A stretch of 64,000 nucleotides of DNA, taken from contig CM056380.1 in NCBI GenBank assembly GCA_029718625.1, positions 17,635,383 to 17,699,382 of the forward strand, in the 5' to 3' direction. The notes below the pieces were generated by a model. That model was not told the DNA's origin and did not search any database. It saw nothing but the letters and a program-made list of their open reading frames with translations. This DNA comes from Synaphobranchus kaupii (taxonomy: Eukaryota > Chordata > Actinopteri > Anguilliformes > Synaphobranchidae). Positions 41,762 to 54,520 of this stretch are shown piece by piece; position 1 is the stretch's first letter; every line of letters begins with the position of its first letter. Made by a program: the position numbers and the translations under genes.

Positions 41762-42984
41762 TACCTACGTAGTAGCCTACTACGATGCCCGAACTGAAAA
41801 CGGAAATTATATTTGGATTAGCGATTTAATTTCCTCTGTGGGACTGTGTCCGAATGAACACCCTTCTATAGCTACTATTGATATGCTATTTGAGTAATAG
41901 TAGCCTACAGTGGATGAGAAAGTGAAGTAGCCTAGGCGAAATATTCGGAAAGGCTGTGTCCGAATCAGAGCCCTATCTACTGCGTCCTGTGTAAGTACTA
42001 GCAGCTGTGTACTGTTTACTGTGTAGCCTACTGTTTATTACGCGACTTGCAGTATTCTAATACATATCCTCCATACTATTTTCCAACCGTGTGCCTACTG
42101 TGGAAGTGTCATAAGATGCCTCACACAGAGACGAGAGACGTGCAACCACTGCGTGCGACTCTCCCGTACTTCCTGGTTTTGTATTTCTTAACCACTAGGG
42201 GGCGATAGGGATCCCTGTAAGTGTAGATGTGTATGGGGTTAAATTAGTTTTACAAAAAATCATCATTTGATAATTCTTTGAATCATTATTTCCAGATTTT
42301 CTTTGATTTTACAACATAGTAACCATGTCAACGCTAGATAAGCCAAAAGAGGAGTATGTAGAGAACATGTATCCTCTAAAATATATAACTTTGTTGACTA
42401 ATCATCAAAAAATCATGTGAAAACAAAATATTACTTAGGCATTATGATAGTGATAGCAAGTTGGCTCTGATACAGTCATAAAATACATTCAGAATTAGTG
42501 ATTAGCATGGGTGCTAGTGCAGTTATGTCAGATATTTGTTGTTTATGAGCAAATAATAATAAGTCATCATGTAATCGATATGATTTATGAATCTCACGAT
42601 TGAGGCCTGGTCAAAACTAAAATGGTGTAATAGCATTACTTTTTTATTTAAACACAAATTACACTTTTAGCCATGTAGCCCCATCCAGTCCCAGCCATTT
42701 TTCTTTACAGTTCTACACTTACTGAAAAATAAATGACCACTAGGGGCACCATATAATGTACTTCAATGGAGCATAAAAAAATTAATGGCGGAGATGGAGA
42801 GATACCAGTCTCTGACTCTAAGGTCTCTGCCCCACGCTTGTGCGGCCATGTTACGTGCTGTTTTTTTTTTTGTTGTTGTTGTTTTGAAGGAAAATGTCAG
42901 CGAAGCTGCGCCTCATTTTTAAAACGAAGCTGAGCATCATATTTATGTGATTAAAATGATTGTGTACTTCTTGATAAAGTATGC
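41762..42984. other. Intergenic sequence with Harbinger-like end fragments
   Basis: GGCTGTGTCCGAATCAGAGC at about 41952 resembles the MITE end at 9338. The rest is AT-rich and unrecognised. No gene is seen. Confidence 0.45.
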
Positions 42985-43330
42985 TCTCTGGCTGTGCCCC
43001 AGTATTCTTCACTCCTCACCTCCTTTCCTCGACTCCTCTTCTCCTTCACTGGTCTCCTACCCAGAAGTATGAATATGTAATGAATATGAAATGAGCAACA
43101 TTAGATTAGGACACAAAGATTTGTTTCCGGGGCACGGAGGAGAGGAAGTGGTAGTGGAGGAAGGGAGGATGCATTTTTCGAGTACCCCCCACTACCACTC
43201 GTCTCCTACCCGGAAATATCTGGAGGAAAGGAGGGGAGAGGTGCATCCCAATACAAAAAAATACATCCTCCTTTCCTCCACTACCACCTCCTCTCCTCCA
43301 TGCCCCAGTAACAGATCTTTGTGACCTAAT
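42985..43330. mobile_element. Short member of the C/T-rich-ended repeat family
   Basis: It starts TGGCTGTGCCCCAGTATTCT and has long pyrimidine-rich then purine-rich stretches. It shares ACCACCTC, ATGCCCCAG and GATCTTTGTG words with the larger mosaic repeat at 46106-47425. It is non-coding; the 77-codon frame is not protein-like. Confidence 0.6.
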
Positions 43331-43356
43331 CTATACTGCAAAAACCAAACCAAATC

Positions 43357-44126
43357 TTAAAGCACAACTGAACTTTAGTAGAACTTTGGGTTGTGTAGTT
43401 ACCTGGCCATGACATGAGTCCAAATGGTGGCAAAATATATTCGTTAGTTGCACTGTGCTCCCCTGGGGTGATCCAGAATAGGGTATTTGTCGCTCTCCAT
43501 TCACTTCTATAGGGCAGCTAAAACGGTCTCAAAATTACACTTCTAGCACATACTGTATACGAACGTGAGCAAATTGGATTCTGTCAATACAAACAATAAC
43601 CAGTCCTTGCATGTTTTTTTAAAAATTTTTATTAAATGGCCCGTACCTGGCTTTTCGTATTTTATTTGGAACGTAGATCCAGTAGGTAAATCTTGCGCCA
43701 GAAACAGCGGTAATGCGCCGATGCATCAGAAACCACTCATTGGTCCAAATTTCTACATAAACGAGTTCTTGGTAGTAGCCTATATAGCTATCTATGGTAA
43801 ATAAACTGACTTGCCGACATTTTTCTAGCCTTTTCTGGTAGCTTTCTAACGACATTAAAGAAAATAGTACTTTTATAAATAATTTTAATAAAAACAAATA
43901 TGTACGAGGACTGGTTATTGTTTGTATTGACAGAATCCGTTTTGTTCTAGTTCATATTTTGAGGCCGATTTAGCTGTCCTTTTAAAGGGAATGGAGAGCG
44001 ACAAATACCCTATTATGGATTATCACCCCAGGGGAGCACAGAGCAACTAACAAACATATTTCGCCACCATTTGGTCTCATATCATGGTCAGGTAACCACA
44101 CAACCCAAAGTTCAGTTGTGCTTTAA
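43357..44126. mobile_element. Foldback MITE with arms of about 230-260 bp
   Basis: The left arm starts TTAAAGCACAACTGAACTTT. The right arm ends with its inverse (AAGTTCAGTTGTGCTTTAA). The inner arms CAATACAAACAATAACCAGT and CTGGTTATTGTTTGTATTGA also pair. No transposase; the overlapping frames on both strands are not protein-like. Confidence 0.88.
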
Positions 44127-45382
44127 GCATTTTAATCTTATATTTAGACTTTAGAATCTTATTGCTGTTACTTTTTTGATAAATAAGACACTATCTGCCA
44201 GTGGGGTGCGATAGTTTTACTAATTTCAAGATTCGCCAGTGACGTAAAATAATTTGTCAAGCAAAAAGCTAATATTTTCCACTTTTGAGAAAAAATATAT
44301 GTTTTTAGTCATTACATGACTAAAACACTTGTTAAGACAGACAGTGTAATTATTGGTGGACGATATAGCCTTAAATTCATATCACAGTATAAATTACATT
44401 TTGGACAGTAAATATATATAACACGGTATAGTTGTTGTTTTTAAAATCATGTATTTTAAGAACATTTTATTGTGCAAAACTGCAGTGTATTAAAGATGAA
44501 TTATATATATATTTTTTTAATCTTTAAATAAAATAACAAAAAGAACCATTTCAAGCATTCAAATAGCTGAATTAATAATGCAAATAATAGAAATTCCACT
44601 GAGTAAATTAACACATGCGTTTCAAAGGAAGGCTTTTCCTTGGCGCAACATAATTTTGATGTATACCTCTACAAAATTTCTAACTTTAGCTGTCAATATT
44701 TCGGTTTGCATAATGTTTTGGCCAGCGACAAAGAGAGACTTACTTAGTTGCGCCTTGATCTGTTAAATAAGGTTAATGTTGTTTTTCGGTGGAATGACCT
44801 TTTAAGCATTTCCCGTTAAAATATAGATTCGTCCATTTTGAATGACGTCACTTTCCTCCTACTCAGCAACCCGGAGCTGTGAAATGATACCCGAGTTTCT
44901 GACTTGTAATTAACAGGCCGTTCCAGTGTATTTTTCCTGGTCGGAAGGCCGTAATTACGAGTTTCCGAGGTACCTGGATCCCAGCATAATGCATGTGCAT
45001 ATACATATACGTCTGCTACACTTTGTTTGTGCGAGCCCTTACTCCTATTTGGAAATTTGAAAAATGTCTAGCGAACCACTGTTGAACCTTTGTGTAAATT
45101 AAAATGTAGGCTAATGTAGAAATGTAGCTATCAGTTAGGAATGCTGATTAAAATGCATTATTGCTAATATTGTCCAATGGCGAAGTTTCAGTGGGTAACT
45201 TTTTTTATGCACATTTCATCTTGTTCATTGCTTGCCTCTGTTTGGGGAAACAACGGACAGAAAATAGAATTAGTAATACCTAGGCTATGTTTTATCATTG
45301 ACTTTCCACTTGTATGCACAGTTTTGAACAGTAATACAATGACAATACAGGGGATTGTATTGTGTTGAAAGCTTCAATTAAT
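44127..45382. other. Intergenic sequence, no gene seen
   Basis: AT-rich. GGACGATATAGCCTTAAATT near 44355 and the CACGGTATA that follows look like part of a hAT-type relic, too little to call. Confidence 0.45.
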
Positions 45383-45496
45383 CCATGGAGGTTGTTTTTG
45401 ATTAGAGATGCATGTTACATGCCTGGCACATTTAGTGAGCCATGGAGGTTGTTTTTGATTAGAGATGCATGTTACATGCCTGGCACATTTAGTGAG
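45383..45496. repeat. 57-bp direct duplication
   Basis: CCATGGAGGTTGTTTTTGAT and the following bases, to TTTAGTGAG, occur twice at 45383 and 45440 with no visible difference. Confidence 0.95.
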
Positions 45497-45659
45497 AGCA
45501 TGCGTTTCGTTGCTTTATGTGGTAGCTTACATTTATAGATGTGAACATTTTTCAATTATGCAAGTAGCCTAATGCTCTACCGGTAGAAACGGTATGGACA
45601 AATCCATATCATGGCCTGGAGATCTACTGGTGTAACATTTCAACCATTATATCGCCCCC

Positions 45660-46105
45660 CCCCCAATCTAATGATGCTGATTACATATTAATTTTAATGT
45701 CTTGATGCAAACTGCAATGTCACGTACATTGTATACTGTACATGCAACTACTTGTACTTGAAACAACTGTCTGTTTTGCATACTTCAGGGTAGGAGACGA
45801 GTGGAGGACAGGAGAGAACGAGCAGCTGTAAAGAAAATTGGGACAGCTAATCTGCTTCTCTATCATCAAAATCGCCATTGATTGAAGTTTCCCTATCATT
45901 ACTTTGACTGATCCCAAGCCCACAATGAGTCCCAGTGCCAATCACAGATCTTACACATGGTCAGCCCATTTAAAGCTGAAAAATATCTTGTATGTACAGT
46001 ATGCATGCATGTAGGCAACAAGACATTGCTGTTCACGTTGAGACATTAATTAATATGTAGCCTAATGAGCAACATTAGATCAAAGTAAACATCTCGTATG
46101 CAAAA
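45660..46105. mobile_element. Rearranged (partly inverted) piece of the mosaic repeat family
   Basis: Part of it (CAGCTGTAAAGAAAATTGGG, ATGGTCAGCCCATTTAAAGC) is the inverse of the right part of the next element (AATTTTCTTCACGGCTCCTC, CTTTAAATAGGCTGACCATA near 47038-47180). Its first 100 bp (ATGTCTTGATGCAAACTGCA) match 46950 in direct orientation. This mixture implies nested or inverted copies. Confidence 0.65.
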
Positions 46106-47425
46106 CTGCTTGTGTTTACATGTACAGTATACAATCTACCTGACATTGCGTTTTGTGTTGATATATTAATTAATATGTAGCCATTAATATGTAATCAGAA
46201 ACATTAGATTAAAAAATCTCCTTTCCTCCACTACCACCTCGTCTCGTGCCCCAGAAACTGATCTTTGTGTCCTCCACTGTCCCAATATTGGAGGAGAAGA
46301 GCGAAGCGGCTTCTAACTCGTCTCCTCCTCTCCTCCTCTTGTTCTAACTAGTCTCCTCTACTGCGGAAGGCTTTTCACATTTCTGGGTGACATCATCATG
46401 CTCACGCCCACAGAGATTGGGTGAACTCGTTTTGCATGGGGGAGGCCTCCCGACCATGACCGAATGAGCACGTTCTGCTATAGTTTTCCACAAAACCACG
46501 TGATGCGGGATAGCCCAACATTGTCAAAAACAAGCCCGTTGGCGTTTGACATCATTCGCAAGTGCTTTGCCGACTTTCGTCTTATGTTTTCAGTGGGCAA
46601 AGCTAAAGGCCTTCCGCTTGCAAAACAAATCCACCCATTGAAAGATGGCAACAGTGATGATGCATAGCTATGCCTTATGTGAATTTACCCAAGATAATGC
46701 ATTTAGCCTAAATTATGTGTGCTTATTAACACACATAGGACATAGCACGGAAATGTTTCTGAATTAGTGAGATGAGATGAACTGGCAATATAATGTAGGC
46801 TGTTGCAATATAGCTACAGTAGCTATATGAGATTTAGTGCTCTGTATGTTCAGACACATCGGGCACATCTGGAATTACAGTAAATTGTTATGTTTGTGTA
46901 TACTACGAGATGTTTACTTTGATCTAATGTTGCTGCTTACATATTATTTAGTGTCTTGACACAAACCGCAATGTCAGGGACATGTTTATACTGTGCATGT
47001 AACTAGTTGTACTTGAATCTTACAAGATATTTTGCAGCTTTAAATAGGCTGACCATATGGAAGATCTGTGTTTAGCGATGGGACTATTTGTGGGCTCGGT
47101 GTCAGTGAAAGTTATGATAGGGCAACTTCAAAAGTCGACGGTGAAGCAGATTAGCTGTCCCAATTTTCTTCACGGCTCCTCGTTCTCTTTTTTCCTATAC
47201 TGGTCTCCTCCCCTCCTTTCATCTAGTGTACAAACTTCTGGGTAGGATACGAGTGGTAGTGGGGGAGTAGAGGAAAGGAGGAGAGGAGTGAAGAATATTG
47301 GGACCCTCTAGTTCCGACACAGCCCGGGGTACCTTTGGGATCTCACGTCGGTGCAGAACCGCGTCATTTTGCCTCACTCTTTTGCCTCCGCCAGTGTAAA
47401 ATAGGCTACCGTAATGTGAACTTAA
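46106..47425. mobile_element. Mosaic non-coding repeat, copy 1 (1.32 kb)
   Basis: It is almost identical, segment by segment, to 54521-56253 over its whole length, except for two blocks missing here (about 160 and 290 bp). No transposase is seen. The right part carries GAATATTGGGACCCTCTAGT and TCCGACACAGCCC, an inverted GGCTGTGTCGGA-type Harbinger-like end. It is probably a non-autonomous DNA transposon plus flanking unique sequence. Confidence 0.75.
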
Positions 47426-47523
47426 CTAGCTGGCTAGCACATTAGATAACAGCAAAATAAATAGCGTTATAGTTCGTGAAGACGGAATTTGCATGAACCG
47501 TGCTAGCTACCTGACTAGAACAT

Positions 47524-48060
47524 TTAATTAGCCAGCTCTTTCAAACCGTCATGTAGGGTTTTCCTTATCCAAAAGTGATGGTGTTTGTTGATATTGCAAT
47601 AATGACAAAGACAGGAATTCCCATCAACTGTTTTGAACTCTACGCACATCCTTTCAAGATCCTTCACATTCTTTTGTTTGCGCTTATCAACTGCCCTCTT
47701 CAGTTCAGTCCACAGGTTTTCGATTGGATTGAGGTGCAGCGACTGAGATGACCATCGCAGAACATTGATTTTGTTGTCACTGAACCATTTCTGTGTGGAT
47801 TTTGAGGTATGCTTTGGGTCATTGTCTTGCTGGAAAGTAACCCTACGGCCAAGTCTCAGCATTCTGGCAGAGGCAACCAGATTGTCTGCCAAAATGGCCT
47901 GATACTTGGTGGAATCAATTATGCCATTGATCTTAACAGTTTGAACTGTTCCATATCTTTTGAATTTTGGAATAATTGCCCTGACAATGCTCAGTGGTAT
48001 TTACAATCGTTTGTGTTGCATGTGTGTTACCTCATTTTTATGCTCTAATGAAACAGGAAG
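47524..48060 (-). pseudogene. Tc1-like transposase C-terminal fragment
   Basis: The minus-strand frame 47892-47524 shows [20 protein letters not shown] (second catalytic Asp) and [20 protein letters not shown] (Glu/Asp of the DDE triad). The usual SPDLNPIE is SLHLNPIE here. The preceding 160 bp still match a Tc1 gene (GGCATAATTGATTCCACCAA). The N-terminal DNA-binding half is missing and no TIR is found, so it is a dead fragment. Confidence 0.85.
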
Positions 48061-49264
48061 TGACACTTCCACGTTCCAATGCTGCTGTAACAAGCACTTA
48101 CTTGAGCTCGATAATAACATAAACTAGCTTAACGTTAATGCAATTTAAAATTAACAAAATTACGAAAGCGTTTGCTCCATAGGTCTGCTCTCAAGTGCTG
48201 CTGCTAGGCTGGATCCATACCATGTAGAAAAAATAAGTCAGTTCAAACTACTTATCAATTGTAGCCTACAATTTCCACTATTTAGTCATATGTTGACCTG
48301 CCAGTCTACAATGTGTAAAACAACTCGACTATAACATTGCTAGCCTCGCTGGTATTTTGGCCGCAGTTGGCTATGATAGCCTGGATAATACAGACAGATA
48401 ATAGTTTACAGTTAGCTACGTAGGTAACATATTTGACTCATAACGTTTTGATAAAGCTACAAAAGTGCAAAGTTTTTTTTCTAATGAGAAGTTTACGGGA
48501 GAGTATAATTCTGAGGGAATCCCTCCTCCCACCCCCCAACATGATTTCCTGCTCATGAAGGGTGATCACAAGTTAAAATTGAATCAGTGCGTACATTAAC
48601 ATTTAAATGTATGCTATGGAATCTGGTTTTTAATTGCAATAAAAAACAAATCGCTGGTTAAATCCTAAATTAATTCCACTACCATTGAGGCAATTTTCTA
48701 TATGGGCCATTCTACAGAAGTCATGCTGCCCCTCTCTGATAAATTGACCAATAAAATCTTTCAATGCTATATAATTCATTACATCATGTTATGTTTTAAT
48801 ATAATCCAAGATATAAATTGCAGTAATAATAGGTAAATCTATCCTAAATCCAAACTTTTGGGAGTATAAATTCCTATTGGGAGATGGCTGTCCCCACTAT
48901 CAACCCTTAAACTTGGGCATAAAAAAATAATACCCAAAAGATTTTTGCCAATTAAGAAAATGAGATAGCATGAAACATAGCGAGCCAATATGGTGCACAG
49001 GCAAAGTGTATAATGTGAATATGGGACCCAGTGCAGTGCGTAGGCCCGGCATTGTCATTTGCGTTTCTGTGTTTCGGGCCTAACGTGACGGCTGGTGTAG
49101 GTTTCATAATTAATTATAATAGACACCTTAATATTTTGACGTTACGCAGATGGTTTCCTCTAGAAAGTGTCAGGCCTAACTTCCCTGAGGTAAAAAGTTG
49201 TGAGTAAAATGTAAATATCAATGAAGTCCCCCTCCCGCTGGTGAAACAATATTGATTGGGCGAT
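48061..49264. other. Intergenic sequence, no feature recognised
   Basis: AT-rich. No gene, RNA or named repeat seen. Confidence 0.5.
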
Positions 49265-49745
49265 ATTTTAAAAAAAAAAATTTTTTTATTATTCTTTTCT
49301 TTTTTTTCAGTTTTTTAATAATTTGGCATCCAACGGGGCTGTCTATATCCAATTCCCACTCAAATTTGGAACGTCCAATTGTCTCCCCAAACCGCGTTCG
49401 TGAAACAACCCCACTGCACTGGACACACAGGTATCTTTACCTCAGTGCTAACCCATGGCTTTCCTTCGAAACACATGACTCAACCACCTGTTTCTCCCTA
49501 CGCACCATCGCCAAACTCACACAGAGCAGAATCGAAGCAAGACTGCCCTATGCAGCTGCATGCAGGCCATTGGCTTGCTCAGCGAGGTTGCCTGATCAAC
49601 GTGGGCCGACTGATCCCACCCATACCCTGGGCAATGCAATTGCCAATTATGGGTCATAGTTGGCACTGGCACTATCCGGGTTCGAACCCAGACCGTGGGG
49701 CTCATCCATGCACCACAATGAGAGATTATACATTTCAGCCACTTG
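49265..49745 (-). mobile_element. Probable tRNA-derived SINE
   Basis: Read on the minus strand there is GTGCATGGATGAGCCCCACG, then a B-box-like GGGTTCGAACCC, a body with CAATTGGCAATTGCATTGCC and similar words, and a 3' A-rich tail (about 49310-49270). Moderately sure: the palindromic B box makes orientation depend on the tail. Confidence 0.55.
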
Positions 49746-49870
49746 AACTGTATCTTTAAACATACACACAGTTCTCTTTCATCATCTCGTGTTCGAGATC
49801 CACCTTGAGAGACAGTAATTTCAACTCTATTCCGTTTATAGGCTCGAATGGCCATTGGACAGAGCCTCCA

Positions 49871-50390
49871 TCACCAGTGGTAAATCCCATGAGGGAATGA
49901 GCTTTTTAACAACAGGCAGAGAACGGCGAGCCCTCTCATGAACCTGCGCACAAGGGGATGCTGCCCCACTGCATTGTCATTGAAACCCATAAGACAAGCA
50001 GTGATAGCTGCCAGGTAGACCTTAATGGTAGAAAAGGATTTCCCTGCATCCGTCAGGTTTTGTAAAAAGCACAGCACATCAGAAACAGCACTGATAAGGC
50101 ACTGACTGACGGGAGGCACACCACTTTTCAAATACCTGCCACTCATTGTCATAAAGTGATCTGGTAGAAGACACTCTTGCGCTCTGAATGGTTGCCACCA
50201 CATGAGGGGGGAGCCCTATAGTGTCGAGGTTGTGCCTTTCACGGGCCAAGCCCAAAGAGCTATTCGCTCTGGGCAGGGGTGGCATATTTCCCCGTTCACC
50301 TGAGACAGCAGGTCCGTACGTAACGGGAGCGCGCACGGCTGTGCGTAAAGGAGAGGGATTATCTCCGCCAGCCACTGCGATTTCGACCAC
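49871..50390 (-). pseudogene. DIRS tyrosine recombinase, N-terminal part
   Basis: NLDTIGLPPHVVATIQSARV and TRSLYDNEWQVFEKWC lead, after a frame change, into ISAVSDVLCFLQNLTDAGKS and FSTIKVYLAAITACLMGF, the core-binding domain that precedes the catalytic domain. The frame ends at KSSFPHGIYHW and the catalytic Arg/His/Tyr residues are not found. Confidence 0.8.
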
Positions 50391-50412
50391 CTGGGTGCTA
50401 TTAGGATCAGTG

Positions 50413-51006
50413 TCAAACTCTACACTCTCTCACTCTGGCTAGAGTGGGAGAGATGAGAGCGAGGAGGGGAAATGCATATAGAAGCACATTGGGCCAAGGG
50501 TGGGCTAGTGCGTCTACGCCTAGAGGCGCGTACTTGTCCCGTAGCGAGAAGAACATACGACAATGGGCGTTTTCGTGCGAGGCGAAGAGATCGACGGCTG
50601 TGTGGCCAAATCTCTGCCATAGCATTTCCACGGTATGGGGATGCAGATGCCATTCCCCGTACAGTGGGTTTCTCCTTGACGGCAGAAATTTTACATTATG
50701 CCCGTGAACATGGGTCGCACGTAACGACAGAAAGTGATGGCTGCCCCATACCAGCAGTCTGAGAGAGCGCATGCCCCCCTGGCGATTGACGTATGCTACC
50801 GCAGTCGTATTGTCGCAGCGTACTAGCACATGCCGTCGCCTTAAGCGGGGTAGGTAATATCTGAGAGCTATCCATATAGTTAGGAGCTCCAGATAATTGA
50901 TGTGAGCTGAGCGCAGCTGGATTGGCCACATCCCATTCACTACACGTCCCTCCTGAGTGGCCCCCCAACCAGAGAGAGATGCATCTGTCGTTACGACTTT
51001 CCTCAT
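50413..51006 (-). pseudogene. DIRS RNase H domain
   Basis: A 197-codon frame with VVTTDASLSGWGA (D8), NYLELLTIWIALRYYL (E40) and LVRCDNTTAVAYVNRQGG (D65), the three acidic residues of RNase H. It is followed by VDLFASHENAHCRMFFSLRD, a stretch typical of fish DIRS polyproteins. It is open but detached from the RT palm upstream by a deletion and from the recombinase by a frame change. Confidence 0.85.
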
Positions 51007-51273
51007 GAGAACGGCCCCGAGAGGGGTTCCCTATAAAAGTCTGTTCTCCCAATGACGTAGAGCTGCCGTGCCGTCGTGCGTCACTGTGAGACGGCGATGG
51101 AGATCGAGCACGAGGCTGAGGTGTAGTGATGAAACCCACCTCATAAAGCCCCTCGTTCTCAATAACCCCAGTGGTAAAACCTGCGAGGCTGAGGCCATCA
51201 GCCCTTGCAGTCTGAGGCATGTGCGGTAGTTACCGTATACCATAAATCCACCTTTTATAGGCTGTTGGAGGGC

Positions 51274-52420
51274 TCATTCGGTTAAGGCGCCACAGTGTGT
51301 TGCACGGATTTGGGGGTTGCCCTGCTGGCCTGGGGTTCTGCCCTGGGGCTTGCCCCTGCCCTGTCCTGGCTGGACACGGCGGTTCACCGCTGGGGGCTGT
51401 GGAGGCCGCATGGTTGGTGGCAGGTGAGGCGTCGCTCTGCGGGGGAGGCAGAGTTTGAAGGCTTCATCCTCCTTCTTGTCGTCGCACCGCTGCTGCGTGA
51501 GAGTCAGTGCAGGGCCGAAGAGAGCCTGGACTGGCTCAACAGGGGCGCCGGCTATGCGCCTTTTCTCACTGTCAGGCAGACCAGAGAGATTAAGCCAGAG
51601 CGCCCGCTCGCCGGCTACGGAAAGAGCCATAGAGCGGCCACAGGCCTGGACACACTGGCGAGAGTTGCACAGGACCAGGTCATTAACAGTGACAATCTCT
51701 TACCACAGTATAAGGGAAGGGCTCCCCTTCTGTAGTTGTTTCTCCATCTCCTCTGTGAGCTCAGCTTGGTAAGCTGAGAGGAGGGAGGAAACATCTAACC
51801 GCGAGGGCTGAGGCCCTGTAGGAAGCCTGGTGAATGGTGGCTGTGAAGCATTCCATCTTATTAGGGAGGGTAGGCCTGGGTTGCGCCAGGAGACCTCCCT
51901 GCGTGGGGTTAAGGTGTCGAGCCATGGAGGGCTCGACAGCTGGGGGTTCCCCCATGGCATGGGCAGCCATGTCCTTAACCTCCAGGCCGGAGAAACCGTG
52001 CTTGAAATCAAGCGGGTCCTTCCAGTGCTGTTTCAGGGGGGCCAGGAACTTTCCATCATAAACATCCCTCTCCTCGTCGGCCGGGTTTTGGAGGGCTGGC
52101 CATTCGATGTTGAGACGGGCGGCAGCCCGCTCACACACCTCTTGACGCACAGCGTGGGGTTTGGCGTTAGCCGTACCCATAGCCGGTGCTAACTGGGCTG
52201 GTGGAATGCAGTACTCCTCACCCGAATAATCGGACGCAACCGCCATGTCGTCGTTATCTGATGTCTCTCCTTCCAGTATGGGGGTACCGGAGAGCGAGAG
52301 TGGAAATGTCAACATGTCTGGGTCGGAGCAGTCAGCCCAACTCAGGGAAGGAAGGTCTTGAAGCGGCCGAGAGGCCGTAGTGCTATCGTCCTCTTTGTCA
52401 GAGTCCTCCAATTTCTTCAA
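51274..52420 (-). pseudogene. DIRS gag-like region, frameshifted
   Basis: Two consecutive frames are present. The first (52420-51761) includes an acidic N-terminus and HAVRQEVCERAAARLNIEWP, ending in a shifted LSLPS. The second (about 51780-51274) holds LLSAYQAELTEEMEKQLQKG and a proline/arginine/glutamine-rich end (RVQPGQGRGKPQGRTPGQQG), typical of DIRS Gag. One frameshift near 51770 splits it. The Gag protein would package element RNA. It is broken here. Confidence 0.75.
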
Positions 52421-52430
52421 TTTCCTCTAA

Positions 52431-53211
52431 TTTCCTCCATTGGCAATATGCTGGGACATCGTCAGGCTGCAATATGATACACTGCCCAGTGATTCTGGAG
52501 GAATTTTATTGAATGTCAATGGATTACATACTCCTGTAATACTTTTTAATTTTTGATTATGAGTTATTTCATTTGTAAGCACAGGGAGTCTGTTCTAAAA
52601 GCTGCCTTGAAAACTGTTGTGCAAGATCATACTTATTATCAGTACCAAGGACAGGTAAGCTAAATTAGATTGTCCTCCAAACAACAAGAAATACCTTATT
52701 TTGGACTCATCAGGCCATTATCTTGATCACTTAGTTAGACTATTAAACATTATTACAAAACTCTCTGAGGTCACTTTCATACTTTGGTAGACAATCTAAA
52801 ATAATATTAATATTGCTTCCTTGCACTTATGTATATGTAGTACACACATTTAAAAAAAAATGTGTACTGTAACTTTGCTATCTTCATCCTGAAACAATGT
52901 CATCACCTTATTGCATGCTAGATGACAGTAGCTAACATCAATTTCGTAGAAAAAAAGAAAAGAGGTTAACATTATTTTTCAGCTTTATATTCTAATAAGG
53001 TAACGTTATAAAATAAACACCATCATAGCCATAAATGTGTTTTGTTATTAACGGTAATAGCCTGTTGATTTACAGAACTTATTTGATTGCAGCCTATATT
53101 ATTAAAATAGCATTATTAACTATGTCAAATCTATGTTACTTTTATAATGTACAGTGCCATAATGCATAGGCCTAACTAAATAGCTTGATAGCTACGGATG
53201 CAAAGTAGATC
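52431..53211. other. AT-rich intergenic sequence, no feature seen
   Basis: No protein or repeat recognised. Confidence 0.5.
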
Positions 53212-53990
53212 TACAGTGCCCTCCACAATTATTGGCACCCCTGGTAAAGATTAGTAAAAAGGTTTATAAGAAATTCACCGTTTGGTGAATTAGCTTAATC
53301 TCACTGGGAAAAAAAATCCAATCTTTAATTGAAGTAAATTTATTCTGAGGGGAAAAAAATCCCTCATCAAGAAATAATTATTTTTAACGAAACCATGTGT
53401 GCCACAATTATTGTCACCCCTGCATTTAACACTTTGTACAACCTCCCTTTGCCAATAAAACAGCACTGAGTCTTCTCCCGTAACATCTAATAAGGTTGGA
53501 GAATACAGAGCAAGGAATCTGAGACCATTCCTTTTTACAGAATCTCTCCAGAGTCCTAGGTCCTCTCTTGTGCACTCTCCTCTTCAGCTCAGCCCACAGG
53601 TTTTCAATGGGGTTTAGGTCAGGGGACTGAGATGGCCATGGCAAAAGCTTGATTTTGTGTTCAGTTAACCATTTTTGTGTTGATTTGGACGTATGTTTTG
53701 GATCATTGTCCTGCTGGAAGATCCATCAATGGCCCAGTTTTAGTTTCCTGGCAGAGGCAGCCAGATTTAAATAATTTGTTGGCATGGAGGTGACGTCTAA
53801 TGGTAGTTTTGGAGACTTTATGATCCCAAGATGCTACTTTCCTCCATTTTCCAACAGTGATCCTTGGGGATTTTCTTGTCTCTCTTACCATCCTCCTCAC
53901 TTGTCTTTCCCATGTTGATGTATGAATAAGGGAATATGGCCACTGTGTCACCTCATATTTATACCCCAGTGAAACAGGAAGTCATGGATT
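53212..53990 (-). mobile_element. Tc1-like transposon with internal deletion
   Basis: One terminal repeat is clear at 53212 (CAGTGCCCTCCACAATTATT and GGCACCCCTGG). The minus-strand transposase is in two pieces: the N-terminal helix-turn-helix part (53951-53703, SKTTIRRHLHANKLFKSG) and the C-terminal part (53644-53426, [20 protein letters not shown]). The central region with the first two catalytic Asp residues is missing. The other terminal repeat was not found. Confidence 0.88.
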
Positions 53991-54520
53991 ACTGCTTGAA
54001 AAAGATGTCAGTTAATGATTTTAATTATAAAATGGGTATTCCCGGCTTGGTTTGGATACAGATCAGTCAAACATAGTTCTGTGGTGATATTTATCATACA
54101 GCATGGCTGTAGCCTATAGAATTTTCATCCATTCATTAGTCTAATATCATTGCGCCTTCCACTCAACTACAAAATATCGGAAACACCCCTGGAAAATGGC
54201 TTTAACTTTGAACCATCTAAACCACAATTACAAAAGCATCTACACAGGTGATTCATATTCATTTGATAATTAGCAGCATGTGTCTGCTTAAAAGAGGTCT
54301 AACCAGCAGCACTTTGCTAGGTAAGTCTCCTAAGCAAGATGAGGATACTAACAGAGTTCCAAAGGGGCCAAATAGTTGGTGCCCGAATTGCAGGTGCGTC
54401 GGTCACAAAAACAGCAAAATTGTTTTAGTTGGCAAGCGGAACAGTTTCAAAAATTATGACAGCGTATGCCCAACACCAAAAAACCGATCAGCAAAAAAAG
54501 AACTGGGCCACAAGTCAAAG

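Larger units (their letters stand above)
49860..52430 (-). mobile_element. DIRS-type retrotransposon, internally deleted and truncated
   Basis: Minus strand, in order: gag (52420-51274), a remnant of the RT C-terminus (51243-51031), RNase H (51006-50413), and the N-terminal part of a tyrosine recombinase (50390-49871). The RT palm with its catalytic aspartates and the recombinase's C-terminal Arg-His-Arg-Tyr region are missing. DIRS elements use RT and a tyrosine recombinase to reinsert circular DNA, without an integrase. No terminal repeats are recognised. Confidence 0.88.

Noticed and set aside
43091..43324. 77-codon plus frame
   Set aside because: Low-complexity purine/pyrimidine sequence in a repeat.
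49252..49855. Overlapping frames of 112-135 codons on both strands
   Set aside because: They lie within a SINE-like repeat and show no protein family.
50221..52192. Plus-strand frames of 73-146 codons
   Set aside because: Antisense shadows of the DIRS gag and RNase H frames in GC-rich sequence.
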